A stretch of DNA of 64,000 nt from Glandiceps talaboti. Its lineage: Eukaryota > Hemichordata > Enteropneusta > Spengelidae. The notes beneath the pieces were generated by a model. The model saw nothing but the letters and a program-made list of their open reading frames with translations, was not told the origin of the DNA and did no database searches. Each line of letters opens with the position of its first letter. The first letter of the stretch is position 1. Position numbers and translations under genes: made by a program. This document shows positions 1 through 11,520 of this stretch, piece by piece. The stretch spans positions 16,616,771 through 16,680,770 of the forward strand of contig NC_135558.1 in NCBI RefSeq assembly GCF_964340395.1, given 5' to 3'.

Positions 1-140
1 TCCACAAGATCAACTTGATTGTATGTACGTAATGTAAAATGTAGGCGATGTAAAATCATGAAATAACTCTCCAGGACCCATACTTTATGAAAATGTCGCT
101 ACTTCCTGGCATGGCATTCCGCTCTACGCTGATGGGATAG
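1..140. repeat. Dispersed repeat copy (family with 2878-3000 and 23889-23990)
   Basis: This segment contains the string ATGTAAAATCATGAAATAAC, then CTCCAGGACCCATA and TTTATGA. Near-matching strings occur in the same order at about 2878-3000 and 23889-23990. The three stretches are clearly related but diverged. No coding potential is visible. The type of element is unknown. Confidence 0.5.
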
Positions 141-199
141 TATGGCAATGTTTTGAATGAAATGAAAATCTATTTATTTAAAAAAATAATATTGCAGTC

Positions 200-413
200 T
201 GCATGTCTTGCATGTTTTTTTCACAACCAAACAATATTCTTATGGGATTAGTGCTGGTTTATAAAATCATCTTCACCACAATGATTCTGTCCTTGAAATC
301 GTCCCCCCCCCCCACCTCCGCATTAAGATTCTCGCTGTTGATATATTATGGTATATCCTTATATTGACGTGTTGTTGTTGTTGATTTGCTTCATATATAG
401 AGCTAGAATCTCC
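200..413 (+). promoter_or_regulatory. Shared 5' flank and splice acceptor of SGNH copy 1
   Basis: This flank is recognisably the same as the flank upstream of copy 3 (about 17740-17909). Both contain AGTGCTGGTT, CAATGATTCTGTCCTTGAA and ATTCTCGCTGTTGATATA in that order. Just before the coding start there is a T-rich stretch ending in ATATATAG, where copies 2 and 3 have TTCACAG and TTTAATAG. I read this as a 3' splice site, so a 5' untranslated exon probably lies further upstream. No TATA box could be assigned. Confidence 0.45.
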
Positions 414-1868
414 ATGGATCAGGCACGACCAACCAGCAGTTCTCGTAGACAAAGCAGTAAATGGACTCTTTCGATATTATTGGTAATGATCATGGTGTGT
501 TACTTGCTGTTTATGTTGTACGATCATACATCAGTATCCTACCAGCGTCAACAACAGACTTATTACAGAAGTTGGGTGATCACATCATTAGCAAAAACGA
601 GTCTACTGAATTCACTTAAGCAATGTGCTGAGCACATCAGTGGTCAACTGTCACAATGGAAGGATGAATTATCTATAATGGAAGACGTTATACTTGACAG
701 AGCCCTGAAGCACGTGACATCTACATCAGCGTTTGAACGGGTAGTTTTGAATGCACTGATAACAAATACTACATTGCATGTAGGAGTAGCAGGGGGATCT
801 ATCTCTGCTAGGAAGTATTCCTACGCCAACGTACTCACCAAGGCCATGCAAGATGCACTACGTGTTCCTGTTGTGCTTCATAATGCAGCTATTGGAGCAA
901 CAGATAGCAGATACTATGCTTACTGCTTCGGTTCTCATTTAGATATGCACGAATTAGACATCGTTTTGTGGGAGTTTGCCGCCAATGATTTTATAAAGAA
1001 AATTGGGCCATGGGCTCAAGAGGAATTTACTCGAGTCATACTTAACCTCACGAGTCAACCACAACTGATTTTTGTCAATTTTTTACACGGTCAGCAGATG
1101 AAACAGAAATCATGTGTAAATAATGAAAAAATTGCAAGTGAACCCCTTAGTCAGTACTATGATGTTCCATCAATTAGTATGCCAGATGTGCTTTGTCCGA
1201 GCGTAAAGCAGGGCGAATATTTGAAGTACGTTATGAGCAAATCTAACAACCATCCAAACGCAGAGAACCATAGACTGATGGGAATGTTTCTTGTTCAACT
1301 TTTCAAACTTGTGGTCCATAGATTAATTGAAAAAACGCAATCTGGGTTACCATATGATAGCAGTATGCAAGATGTCTTTCCATACAGAGATGAGCTTCCA
1401 AAGCCTTTATATAATGATACGTTACTGTTTTTACCGAATTGCTGGTCGGCCATGGCTACAAGAGAAGGGCCATTGACGACTTTAAAACCTATTGATGTAC
1501 ATGGATGGGTACTGTCCTCTCCAAACAAAGATGATTTTTCAAACAGGACTGATATTAAACAGTTCTGGGAGAGTAGAAATAAGACAGGATACATTACGTT
1601 TCGTCTGGATATCGACCCTTATAGAGATTTAAATTGCACTGTTTCTGTAGTAACGTCTGGATGTACATCATGCGGAAAAGTGCGTGTACACTTTGACATG
1701 GACGAAACAAGCGCGGTTGTCATCAATGGGCATTGGAAGTACAAAGTAACATTAACAAAGAGAATCGGTTTGAATTTGAAGCCAGGGGCACATACTATGA
1801 CACTTACAGCACTCACCAATAAATCGTTTCGACTTGCTGCAATTGCAACTTCATACACACTCACATAA
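414..1868 (+). CDS. Type II membrane SGNH-fold hydrolase/acyltransferase-like protein, copy 1
   Basis: The protein has 484 aa. The start is the ATG in CTCCATGGATC, which is conserved in all three copies. An in-frame ATG at 348 lies upstream of the probable splice acceptor and is not conserved. Residues 17-36 form one hydrophobic segment after a basic N-terminus, so the topology is probably type II with a luminal or extracellular body. The body carries SGNH-family blocks: GVAGGSISAR (nucleophile Ser129), NAAIGATDS (Asn157, Gly161), WEFAANDF (Asn191) and HPNAENH (His280). The usual Asp three residues before the catalytic His is Ser277 here, so the triad is incomplete or built differently. The C-terminal ~100 residues are rich in predicted beta strands and contain a CTSCG motif, resembling a carbohydrate-binding sandwich. 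Several NxS/T sites are present. Family members are esterases or O-acyltransferases. The substrate is unknown. Confidence 0.85.
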   Translation: MDQARPTSSSRRQSSKWTLSILLVMIMVCYLLFMLYDHTSVSYQRQQQTYYRSWVITSLAKTSLLNSLKQCAEHISGQLSQWKDELSIMEDVILDRALKHVTSTSAFERVVLNALITNTTLHVGVAGGSISARKYSYANVLTKAMQDALRVPVVLHNAAIGATDSRYYAYCFGSHLDMHELDIVLWEFAANDFIKKIGPWAQEEFTRVILNLTSQPQLIFVNFLHGQQMKQKSCVNNEKIASEPLSQYYDVPSISMPDVLCPSVKQGEYLKYVMSKSNNHPNAENHRLMGMFLVQLFKLVVHRLIEKTQSGLPYDSSMQDVFPYRDELPKPLYNDTLLFLPNCWSAMATREGPLTTLKPIDVHGWVLSSPNKDDFSNRTDIKQFWESRNKTGYITFRLDIDPYRDLNCTVSVVTSGCTSCGKVRVHFDMDETSAVVINGHWKYKVTLTKRIGLNLKPGAHTMTLTALTNKSFRLAAIATSYTLT

Positions 1869-2510
1869 TAAAAAAATGATAATGAGAATAAGAGCGCCCA
1901 TGATGTCGTAACACAATTGTATGATTTATAGTAAAGTTATAGCTAGCACCATCGTGGCAAAGCCATGCGAGGGAGACTATTGATATTGATATTGTGCGTT
2001 ACGTTGTTCTTTACACTGAGTTCAAAGTCAGTAACTTGATTCATGATTCATATTGAATTTGTGGTGTGTGCTATATTTGATTAGATCACGTGACCCAAGA
2101 AAAGCTTTTTTTCTGCCTGTTGTACACATCATAATGATCTTGAGAATCGATAAACAAAACGAAATATTAAAATAATAAAGATAAAAATAACAGAAACATG
2201 ATAAACGACAAACTCGCCTTTTAATACAAGGAATAAATATATGTTTGCTACAAGGGTTTTGCCATAGAGGGCAGGCCGTATGCCATCTTCACAACATTTC
2301 ATTACAACATGGAAGGAAACCCTGAAAGTAAAGCTTTTTCTTGACCTTCATGAACTCCAAAGTTGCGCAATATTGATCATACATTCATGTTGACCATACT
2401 ACATCAAATCGATAACTTTAAATTCTCAATTCTAAACCGGCATGAAGTAATGGGCTGAGCCCTAGTATGATATTATGTTAGAGATGGCAGGCAGTCTGTG
2501 AGTGTGTGTG

Positions 2511-2547
<37 letters not shown>

Positions 2548-2860
2548 GATCTCAAAAAGGCTCGCTCAAATCAAACGACATTTGGTACACATGGTCCTTA
2601 GGGTAGTTTCTAGAACTGATTAGGTTTTGTAAATATAATGCACATTAATGAGTTATTGGCATGATTAATTATATTCAGTAATTGGGATATATAATACACG
2701 TGAGAACACCCCCCCCCCCCATCTTTAGTGTGGGATATTGCATGGGTGTCAGCAGATCTAGAAATGATGTATTCAATGATTGCACACTGAATATTCATGC
2801 AGCTGTGTTACACTGAAGTGTATAGTCATTTTGGTCTCATGAGAATTCAGTGTGCAACTA
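1869..2860. repeat. 3' flank duplicated with 19365-20560 (segmental duplication)
   Basis: The DNA downstream of copy 1 aligns over about 1 kb with that downstream of copy 3. Shared landmarks in order are GCGCCCATGATGT, AGTTATAGCTAGCACCA, GCAAAGCCATGC, ATCACGTGACC, ATGATAAACGACAAACTC, TTTGCCATAGAGGGCAGGC, TTGAGCCCTAGTATG and GCTGTGTTACAC. Only the first ~170 bases are also shared downstream of copy 2 (14176-14345). The two copies therefore arose by duplicating a block larger than the gene. Confidence 0.75.
2489..2710 (+). repeat. Microsatellite-linked dispersed repeat, copy 1 (TCTG array plus unique tail)
   Basis: A GT/TCTG microsatellite (2502-2548) is followed by a conserved tail containing AAAGGCTCGCTCAA, TTTGGTACACATG, AGAACTGATTAGGTTTTG, TTAATGAG and ATTCAGTAATT. 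The same tail follows microsatellites at 9926-10230 and 19945-20280, and occurs in reverse complement at about 36110-36270. Confidence 0.65.
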
Positions 2861-2877
2861 TCGACTACCTTATTTCG

Positions 2878-3000
2878 CACAAGATCAACTTGATATTTCT
2901 CTGAAATCGCAAGTAATTGTAGGTGATGTAAAAATCATGAAATGACTCTCCAGAGCCCATATTTTATGACCATGTCTCTGTTTCCTGATATGACGTCCCC
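2878..3000. repeat. Dispersed repeat copy (same family as 1-140)
   Basis: The segment begins CACAAGATCAACTTGAT, exactly as at positions 3-19, and continues with GTAGGTGATGTAAAAATCATG and ACTCTCCAGAGCCCATA. It is a diverged direct copy of the repeat at 1-140. Confidence 0.6.
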
Positions 3001-3187
3001 CTTTAACTGGCTTACATTGTAAATAACAACAACTAGAGAGAAAAGTTAAGTCAGTATATACCAAATTTTATTACATCTTGTTTAATTGGTTAGATTTGTC
3101 AACATTTATCAAATATAATAGTTGGAGCCTGGTCTTCAAGAAAATATTTGAATTTGACAATGAAGACTAATAGGGCCAAATAAAAGA

Positions 3188-3298
3188 AATGTGTGTTTCC
3201 AATAACCCGACCGACCCTAATTTAGAAAGATAAAATAAAATAAATAAAATTCCAACCTACCTACCCTATCTTCTGAGGCTCTGTTACCGGAAACACAC
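3188..3298. mobile_element. Short inverted-terminal element, GTGTTTCC family
   Basis: The element starts TGTGTTTCCAATAACCC and ends GGTTACCGGAAACACA apart from small differences, giving inverted TGTGTTTCC ends about 110 bp apart. The interior includes CCGACCGACCCTAATTT and CAACCTACCTACCCTATC. A partial copy in the opposite orientation lies at 39354-39424. It is too short to encode anything, so it is probably a non-autonomous DNA element. Confidence 0.45.
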
Positions 3299-4404
3299 AA
3301 TTTCTTGTTCACTTATATAAAGAGACTGGTTCCAAATATTGAAAGAACAGTTCCACACTACTCCAAATTGGGAGTATACAATATCGATGAACTGGGGAGT
3401 CGCAGTTGAAATGACCCTGTGAACTTGAAATATACGCAGGCGTGGACCAAGGAATGACATCACATTCTTTTCCCACTCACCAATTTGCATAGTCTGCTGG
3501 CTAGCTAGCTCAACTGATAGCAAACCAAACTGTGTTATGCAGTCAGTAAAACATGCTTTATCTTCGCAGTGATCTTCCCAAACTACATAATCTAGCAATC
3601 GATGGCAAATCTAATTTCAAAACGTTGTACGTTAGAGGTGTTTTGGGGGACTAGCATGTTTTCATTTTCATTTTCAGTGGTCCACAACTGGGTAGCTTTA
3701 GCTATTCTCGCTTTGGTTTACTAAATTAAATACACAATGATGATACTCACGCCTAACCTCATGGTCAATCACTGTAGGTAATAAGTTCACCATAGTCAGC
3801 TAGTGTGTACAATACGGGCAGTCCAAAGTTGTGCTCTCCCCCCCCCCATGGCAATTTGGTTAGGGTACGGCCCTGTATACACATGGTGACACTGAAATGT
3901 ATTCCACATTTTCCCCATTGTCCAATCGTTATGTATTGCACATCAGTGGAAACCTTACTTTCCGTACTGCAAGCTTACACAAACATATTTTTGAAGACAA
4001 AAATACGTCGAGGAAAGCACTGTCAAATGAAACAATGATTGAGGAACTTTCAGCATACGGCAAGTATATTTTGATTGCTCGCATCTAATGAACGCTTGAA
4101 TCTAACAAGCTGGAAATCAACAGATTTATAGGGCTGTCCATTATAGAGATGTTTACGTTCTAACAAAGTACAAGATATGTCTCTAGAGCTATGAACGTAT
4201 GCAGAAATGTACCCATAGTAGAACCTACCTCGAGCCAATTTCGTTACTTCCGTATTATCTCGTTAATATTCATAAGTTCGGAAAACCTCCAACTGTGGAC
4301 AGTTTGTAACATCCCGTTTTGGAGTAGTGTGGAACTGAATAAACAACTTTTCAAAGGGGAACGACAATTTGTGAATTTTACATCTTTGATATTCATTCAT
4401 TCGT
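3299..4404. other. Non-genic stretch with an 18-bp inverted repeat pair
   Basis: No open frame here resembles a protein. GTTCCACACTACTCCAAA near 3352 is repeated as its exact reverse complement near 4318, about 950 bases away. This could mark the ends of a decayed DNA element, but the surrounding match is short. Confidence 0.35.
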
Positions 4405-4719
4405 TAAAGTAGGCATATAGATGAGGATTGGCAATTTATTTTGTATTTTTCATTTATAATTCTTTCTTCTCGGATTTTGGCTTGAAAAATCAATGTGAAA
4501 TAAGATAGACCAAGTCTGTGTCTGTACCTCCTTACACTGCAAAAAGCTATAAAGAATGAGAATGGGTAAAATTTGTGTTACTGTGCGTACAATAACAAAC
4601 ACTTGATATGTTTGATAATTGTTCCATATTGTCTTTTCAAGTAAGAAGCCTTGATAAAATTCTTTTGTAAATTAAAACCCCAAATACGTACCCAATCCTC
4701 ATCCACATGGCCACTTTAA
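4405..4719. mobile_element. Foldback MITE, family A (about 315 bp)
   Basis: The two halves are imperfect inverted repeats of roughly 100 bp. The left end reads AAAGTAGGCATATAGATGAGG. The right end reads CCTCATCCACATGGCCACTTT, whose reverse complement matches with few changes. A second complete copy is at 44818-45166, and right-half fragments are at 20745-20873 and 26143-26201. It has no coding capacity, so it is a non-autonomous hairpin element. Confidence 0.75.
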
Positions 4720-6604
4720 ACATTCCATTTCCCATCCAAAAAGGATAGAATGGAATATTGTATGAGGGAGATGACAGAGAGAACAACATATCAATTGAGA
4801 ATACTGTATTTGACTATGAAATATTGCATAAAATGAAACGGAACTTACAATAAATCCCTGATACACTCGTCAGCTAGAATATAATTATGGTGATGAAAGG
4901 CACTACTACTAATTATTTTAGCGAATTATAGTCCGAGTGAGAGGATAATTCAAGGAGGAAAGGGAGAAATGTCAGGTAACAGAGGATACAGTAATTTGAC
5001 CTTGAAGATAGAAGATACAGTGTACCTCCATACCCAGGAGTCTATTATCAAATTCTGGTCCCCAGACCAGTGCCTTAAAAAATCCAGTGGTCCTGCTGAA
5101 AGAATTAGTGGTCCCTGGACCCGCTAATGTGAAACATTAAAGCTTACCTATGAATCTGTATATTCAGACGTACACCAATTTTAGTTCAACAATACCCAAT
5201 TTATAATAATAAATATAAAGTTGACATGCTTGGTTTCATTCTATTACATTTGTAACGGTTATTTTTGATGCATCGACGAAAGGAAACATTGTGAATGACG
5301 ACTTCACTTTGATCTCACGAAGAATCAGAAATTTGACAGCAATATTAGACAAGAACATTGGAAAACAGTTTTAGTCATTATTGCAGTATGATGACAAAAG
5401 TACTAGTTGTACTACGTTTTGTCAAACTTGTCTGGAAAACCCAATATTGACTTGTATTTGTATTAGATCAGTGTGTAGAGGTCAGTGGAAAGAAACTTAC
5501 GCATGATCGATATGGGCGATTTTCCGATCGGATTTTGTACGTGCGTTTTTCAATGTAAAATTCAAATTTGAACATCACCGAAGCAAAATCTGTCTCCCTT
5601 AACATCGTTTGCAATGTAAAATAAAGGTGCTGTTCGTAGAAATTTCCACTCAATTTTGACTATGAATACGATGTTTTATACAATGAGATGGCTGAGTGAA
5701 CTCGATGCAGTATATGGAAGGATCAGATTATCGCAATGTCACTTCAAAGTCCCGACTGCATATTTGCGTTTGTGGGTAAGCATGTCGGCAAAAAGTGTCA
5801 CCTTGGCGTCCCGATTCTGACTCGTAGACTACCAACTTGTGGGCATTTTTTTACTGATTTTGAGCATAAATTGGGTGATAATTTGTTGTTGTTCTGTCAA
5901 ATAATGATATATAATTACACAAACCTATTTTTCAGATGGTATTGGGGCGACGACTTCAGATAATTTTGTCCCTTTCATTGCCGGTGCGGGGCCGACGACT
6001 GCGTCGTAATCGGATTAGTGAGCCGTTAATTATTTTCGTTCAGATTTAATACAACTGAAAATAACAATTTTTGACAAATTTTCGCCGATTTGACCATTTA
6101 ATCAGTATACAGAAGTTTTGTAGGAACATAAATGTTAGTATTTTGAATTTTATTTGTAATATAAATATTTCGTTTATTTGTGATATGTCAATAAATAAAC
6201 ATCATATGTTTGTATTATTTAATATTGTATTACTTTAATCCATATTTCGGTTATGTGTGTGATATTTGAATGTATGTATTTGCAACTATGATGTAGACAA
6301 TTTATTTTCCATTCAAATGATACCTTATTTTTCAAAAATAAGCAACTCCAAGTATTTTTTATATCAGTTTGATTACATAACACTCACTCTCACCTTATGT
6401 CAGTGAGGGGGGGGGGAACAATCCCATGAGGCCAGTGGTTAATCCGACCCCTATTATTATGCAGAGTAGGCCTCTAAACATAAAGGTAGTCAGTGAAAGT
6501 GCAAATCGTTTCATATCTCTCACAAAGATGGCAAAGACAGAAAGGTGTGACCATTCGCAGGTATGAAAATGGAATAAAGGAAGTGACAACTTGAAGGTGT
6601 AAAA

Positions 6605-6670
<66 letters not shown>

Positions 6671-7149
6671 CATTTGAATGGAAAAAAACTAAATTACACA
6701 TTTGATCATAGTATACATCTGTCATGTACTATTTCACTTATAGATTAAGTGCATGACTATAAGAAATGTATTGTTTGATTAATATTCATGTGACGAATAT
6801 CATGAATACACAACGAAATTATTGTCTTCTCTCATATCTCCGATAACCAGGTTCACTTGCCTGCCGCCGTAATAACGCAAGAACTTTATCTTAGGTTATC
6901 GTACATTTGTCCAGAGATGGTGAAGAAATGATCATACTAAAAGACGGTTGTCTAGAACTTATTCTTGTTATCATCAACTTTACCCAACAATGTACTAACT
7001 ATACCTTGTTGGTACGATGCATGATTCCCTCTATGTAATTTCTATCATTCGTGATTAGTTGAAGACAACTAAATAAACTTAATTAATGCCACCATCCATT
7101 GTTTCTTTACTTCTACAGTTTGTTTGCGCAGCTTTCGTACATTGGTCAA
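4720..7149. other. Non-genic stretch; contains a GA microsatellite
   Basis: I see no supportable gene. A perfect GA dinucleotide array lies at 6611-6667. A G homopolymer occurs at about 6408-6417. The rest is AT-rich single-copy-looking sequence with only short chance open frames. Confidence 0.5.
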
Positions 7150-8330
7150 TATGTAATGATCCGCGTCTGAATACAGACAATGTGTCAACCTGCTGCCACA
7201 TCAAATTTAATTTTAATTTTAAGAATTTGGTGTAGACATTAATTTCATAAATATTTCGACATACAGTTTAACGATTGTTCTTGGTACATGTATATGACAT
7301 ACAATTTAGTTCTACCACAAAATAAGTAAAAAACAAAATCATATTATCTATCATAAGCTCTCTGTTCCCTGTGATTATACCAGTCACACGCCAATTCATT
7401 TATATAATACCCTATCGGCACCTAACCACGTATTAAATATTTTCAACCGTACAATTTTCATCATAGGTATTTTACATAATGTCACAACAAATGACATATC
7501 ATATTTTTGTGATGAACGTTTGTTCAGCCATACATTGATATATTCTCGAAACTCTGACAAGGAATTTCATGTAATAGTTATGTGTGTGTGTGTATTCATT
7601 TCATATTTAATGTTTGGTAACCGCTTCCGATTACTCATATGCTAGGCGACCTTTTGATCTCTTGGTTACACTGAAATTACTGCATGTATTTATTTATTTA
7701 TTCATTTATTTATTTATCGGATAACCAACGGGAGATAGTCCACTTTATAGCCTCCTTTGGTTCAGTAACATCCGTGCTTAACTTGACAGATACATACAAT
7801 ACTGTGATTAGGAAAATTCCTCGACGGTTTTCATCATCGCATCACAATTCTAATTCGTCAGGAGACACCAACCATCTGTCATTAGATAATCAGTCGGCAC
7901 TGAAGAAGGTAGGATAGATTATAATTACATATAAGTCGTTATTACCATCGATTCTTGCTTTATAATGCACCGAAATCGCGTGATTCGTCGGTGTCAGCTG
8001 AAATATCGTTAAAGGAGATTTTAAAATATAGGCTCACAAAGTAGTATATATGTTCAAGTATATTTTATCCAGGCAGAATTCGACATACACCTATCACATT
8101 GGTACTATTGGGGTATTTCCAGAGCAGAACTCCACATCTAGTATACCTAATTGCTTGTGTGTCAATATTTGTCGTTGCAGTGTAATCTGACGAGGTCCTC
8201 TTCACAGAAGAGGATAGTTTCAAAGGGGAAATACATTTCTTTGCATAATTTGCCTTCTACGTTATAGTGAAATACACGGTAAGTGCGCACATTTTTATTT
8301 AGTTATGGCATATATTAATTATTAGTATAA
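7150..8330. repeat. Segmental duplication block D2, copy a (pairs with 15180-16190)
   Basis: Long ordered similarity to 15180-16190. Shared strings include AATGATCC[A/G]CGTCTGA, ATAAATATTTCGACA, AACAAAATCATATT, CATAATACCCTAT-like text, CATAGGTATTTTACATAAT, TTTCATGTAATAGTTA, ATGCTAGGCGAC, AGTATATATGTTCA and GTATTTCCAGAGCAGAA. No gene is recognised in either copy. It is a duplicated intergenic block travelling with the SGNH array. Confidence 0.75.
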
Positions 8331-9925
8331 GAAAACAAATGCACTCAGAGCAGCAATTTTCAACAATACAGACTCAAATCTTCAAGATCAGCAAGACTTG
8401 TAGTAAAGGGATAAACTGCATACGAGACGATGTATGTGATATAAACTGCAATATAGGCTTTATTTATCAAAGCCCCGAGTTCGACCGGACGGCCTCACGC
8501 CAGGAGTCGACTCTGCTCACAGCTCGACGGTCAAAAGCCAAGTTCTGATTTGCGATGCTGTGGTCGTTACAATAATGAAATTACAATAAGTCACGCATAT
8601 GAAATGAAGTTTTAAGATAACAATAGGTCATGCATAATTGTAAGCGTGATGGAGATGAAACAAAGGATACTAAACTTTAACTTGAATGATATCTCCAGAC
8701 ATACGATATTAGTGTACCTATATTGTCTTGACACCCATGTGAGCCATATTCATTTCTCTAACTACATCTATAAACAGCGTCATATCTGAACCCAAACACG
8801 ATAATTACAAATTCATGACATCGGTTTTTTCTCCTCCAAGGCTTGTTCCAAACCGTAAAAAATTACAAAACTACGACATTCTTCTCTGAGATCTTTTATG
8901 AGAATTAAAAGTAAAACATGGATACAATTCTGGCATACGCAAAACATTTGATATCGTAGCACATTATATACTCATGGACGACAAAAATAGAATTTTCAAA
9001 CACAATAATATAACACTATTGCAAGCCATTTGTATATCGATCAGACTACATAGCTCGTCAATAATAAACGTAGCAAAATATTGCTCTGTAAACCGACATG
9101 AAGAGTAATGGATGAATACAGACATTACTTAGCTGTATTGGTAATACGAAAGTCATAGAAATGAGAGAAAAGGTATATCAACAAAGTCCCCCATCAAAGC
9201 TATCACAATACAGTCTTGAATTCCTCTCAGATTTATTGACAGAAAGTGGTTAGGGCTGTTTCGAAACTACCTGATTCCCATCAGCCATTTGGGATATCTC
9301 CCAATTGCAAATTATGCACTTTCTTCGTGTCATTAGAAACGTGATAATGTGATGCTAGAATATGAATCAAGTCCATGACTACTTCAATGTTTTTTTCTCC
9401 TGTGACGATGGTGGTAGGCAGAAGTTTGTACCATCAATATATGGTTCATCACGAAATCATGTTAGGGTCGGGATCAATCAGTCATTCTTATCTGAAACCT
9501 GCGGTATGAATTTAATACTGGAGTTACGTGTGATAGTGGTATTTATGATACTTTATGGCAAACGTAAGGGAAAATGTTCTAAAGGAAGATTTATTGAAGG
9601 CAATATGGCATCATTATTGATGAAGCATAAATTTGCGGTTTTATTGTCAAACAGCTTTAATAGGTTGATATTTGGTAAGGGATAATTCTAGGGTTAATAA
9701 CTGACAATATCATATAAATCATTGATATGCATATAATTTCCGAGCTCTGATAAAAAATGTCAACTTCGAATTTGAAACATTCTCGCAAACCAGATCTAGA
9801 GCTGTTATTTCTCCACGACACTACGAAATAACGAATAGTTCCTCCCCCCCCCATCCAAGATTTTCGATGATGATATATCATTTTTTTTCTACCGTAAGGA
9901 AGAGATATATTTAGTGGGTGAAAGT
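8331..9925. other. Non-genic stretch
   Basis: A 107-codon ATG frame lies at 9362-9685 on the plus strand, but it matches no family I know, shows no domain or splice context and is not preserved in the duplicated units. Otherwise I see nothing but AT-rich sequence. Confidence 0.35.
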
Positions 9926-10230
9926 ATGTGTGTATGTGTGTCTGTCTGTCTGTATGTCTGTCTGTCTGTGTCATCGCTTTCTCCAAAACGGCTAGCTCAA
10001 TTGAAATGAAATTTTGTACACATGTTTCATAGGGTAATGGCAAGAACTGATTAGGTTTTGGTAAACATCCGAATATTAATGAGCAATTTACGTAATTAAT
10101 GGTTTTCGGTAATTAGGCTATATCTCAAGAATGCATGCTTCAAATTCAATATAATTTAATACATGCATTTGCGATACCAAAGCGCACTTATCCTGAAAAT
10201 ATTATTGATGTAGCTTTTAGTTTTAATAAG
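9926..10230 (+). repeat. Microsatellite-linked dispersed repeat, copy 2
   Basis: A TGTC/TATG-rich array (9926-9970) is followed by the family tail: AAAACGGCTAGCTCAATTGA, TTTTGTACACATG, CATAGGGTAATGG, AGAACTGATTAGGTTTTGG, ATTAATGAGCAATTTACGTA, GGTAATTAGGCTATATCTCA and AGAATGCATGCTTCAAATTC. This is the best-preserved of the four copies. Confidence 0.65.
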
Positions 10231-10384
10231 TTATTGGCATATTTTGTTAGGCCACTCAAAAGGAAAAATTAGTTTCTCGTCAGGAAAAGTTGTCTAAAGT
10301 GGTGCGACAATGTGGTTGTTTTTTTACATTCTCAACGAATGTTGATCAATCTACTTACCATTGCAATTACTGTCCTTTTTATTA

Positions 10385-10740
10385 GCTCCGCTGTCAGCGA
10401 AAGCTGAAAGCATAGCTTTAGGTATAGGTTGTATTAAGAGTATAGGTGGAATCATATTGGTGTCCGTCAAACTTTTATATTTTCATCATCTTCTTCGAAA
10501 GTGACAGTCAGAATTCTTCGATATTTGGTGTGCATGTTCCCTTGGGGGAGGCTATTCAGATTTGTTCATGCCAAGTTGATCTGTGCCATTTTCAATTTTT
10601 TTCAAAAAATCTCCTTGAAAACTACTTACCAGATTGCTTTGATATCTGGTGTGTTGATGCACAGAGGGTAGCTTACTTAGATTTGTTAATTTCAAGTCAG
10701 CACGTCTTCATTTTTATTTTTTATGATGTTTTTTTTTTTG
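10385..10740. repeat. Degenerate ~118-bp tandem repeat, about two units
   Basis: Two imperfect direct units can be aligned. The first contains TTCGATATTTGGTGTGCATG, GAGGCTATTCAGATTTGTT and CAAGT. The second contains TTTGATATCTGGTGTGTTGA, GTAGCTTACTTAGATTTGTT and CAAGT. A run of T residues follows. The open frame across it looks incidental. Confidence 0.45.
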
Positions 10741-11090
10741 TAATTTGAAAAAAAAATGAATATGTTAATGAGTATCATGACCGATGCCATATCGGAAATC
10801 AGTCGACGAGACTTTAAGTAAACTGCCACTTTTCAAAAGACACTATTGACGTCAAACAAGCAATGTAATATGTGCTATAGTCATAATTTTACGCATTGGG
10901 CGCCCAAATGACAAGCGTTTGGTCGAAAAACGGTTGTAAACTTCAAATCCAAATTCTGCTCCCCTTCTACATAATCAGCCAGTCCGCAACATCCTAATTT
11001 GCATACTCTATCCTTCAGTTTGCGACTTTCCACAGCAAGTAACAACACAGGACGTTCTTGTTACTCACTAAAATTACACTTCAGACCCAC

Positions 11091-11098
11091 TATAAAAG
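11091..11098 (+). promoter_or_regulatory. Possible TATA box
   Basis: TATAAAAG lies about 60 bases upstream of an ATG that opens a 120-codon frame at 11158. Upstream sequence is locally less AT-rich. The spacing would suit a short 5' leader. In AT-rich DNA such a match can occur by chance. Confidence 0.25.
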
Positions 11099-11157
11099 TG
11101 TGATGTTTTCAGATAACATGTAACTTGTGATTAATTCTATATTGTCGTGCAATTTGG

Positions 11158-11520
11158 ATGACAGTGAACCAGAATGAAGACAACTTGCGTAAGGAAGGCA
11201 TGCCTAGGCAAGCGGTTGAAGTTAAGAGCAGTCTCACTGCCGACTGTGAATCGACCAAACTTTGTTTATTGGCCGACAGTTCACATGTAAAGTTAAACGA
11301 CATGAACATGTCTTGCCATTTCCAAAATACAAATATTTGGCAAGTAAAAATAATTAAAATAATTACAACTTTAATTTGGCTTCAGACTTTGCATTATGTT
11401 TTGCGTATCTTTCCCCGTTTTACATGTAAATCCGAAAAGGTTCTCTCTAGTCATGTCAGTGATCATACCGGGGCTGCTTTGAGTACGAGCGAAGTGAGGC
11501 ATGTTGAGGTATTTTGTTGA
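11158..11520 (+). CDS. Uncharacterised 120-aa open frame downstream of a TATA-like site
   Basis: This ATG-initiated frame encodes 120 residues. The first ~55 residues (MTVNQNEDNLRKEGMPRQAV and on) are polar and coding-like in codon use. The remainder is less convincing. I recognise no domain, signal peptide or membrane segment. It lies between SGNH copies 1 and 2, and I saw no copy of it in the duplicated flanks. It may be a real small gene, one exon of a spliced gene or a chance frame. The only positive evidence is its length and the TATAAAAG upstream. Confidence 0.2.
   Translation: MTVNQNEDNLRKEGMPRQAVEVKSSLTADCESTKLCLLADSSHVKLNDMNMSCHFQNTNIWQVKIIKIITTLIWLQTLHYVLRIFPRFTCKSEKVLSSHVSDHTGAALSTSEVRHVEVFC

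Noticed and set aside
348-413. Upstream in-frame ATG extending SGNH copy 1 by 22 residues
   Set aside because: The extension is not conserved in copies 2 and 3 and lies before the shared splice acceptor.
1295-1594. 99-codon minus-strand frame, repeated at 13601-13900
   Set aside because: An antisense shadow of the conserved SGNH coding region. Its apparent conservation follows from the plus-strand gene.
9362-9685. 107-codon plus-strand frame
   Set aside because: It starts with ATG but has no recognisable domain, no promoter or splice context and no conserved copy in the duplicated units.
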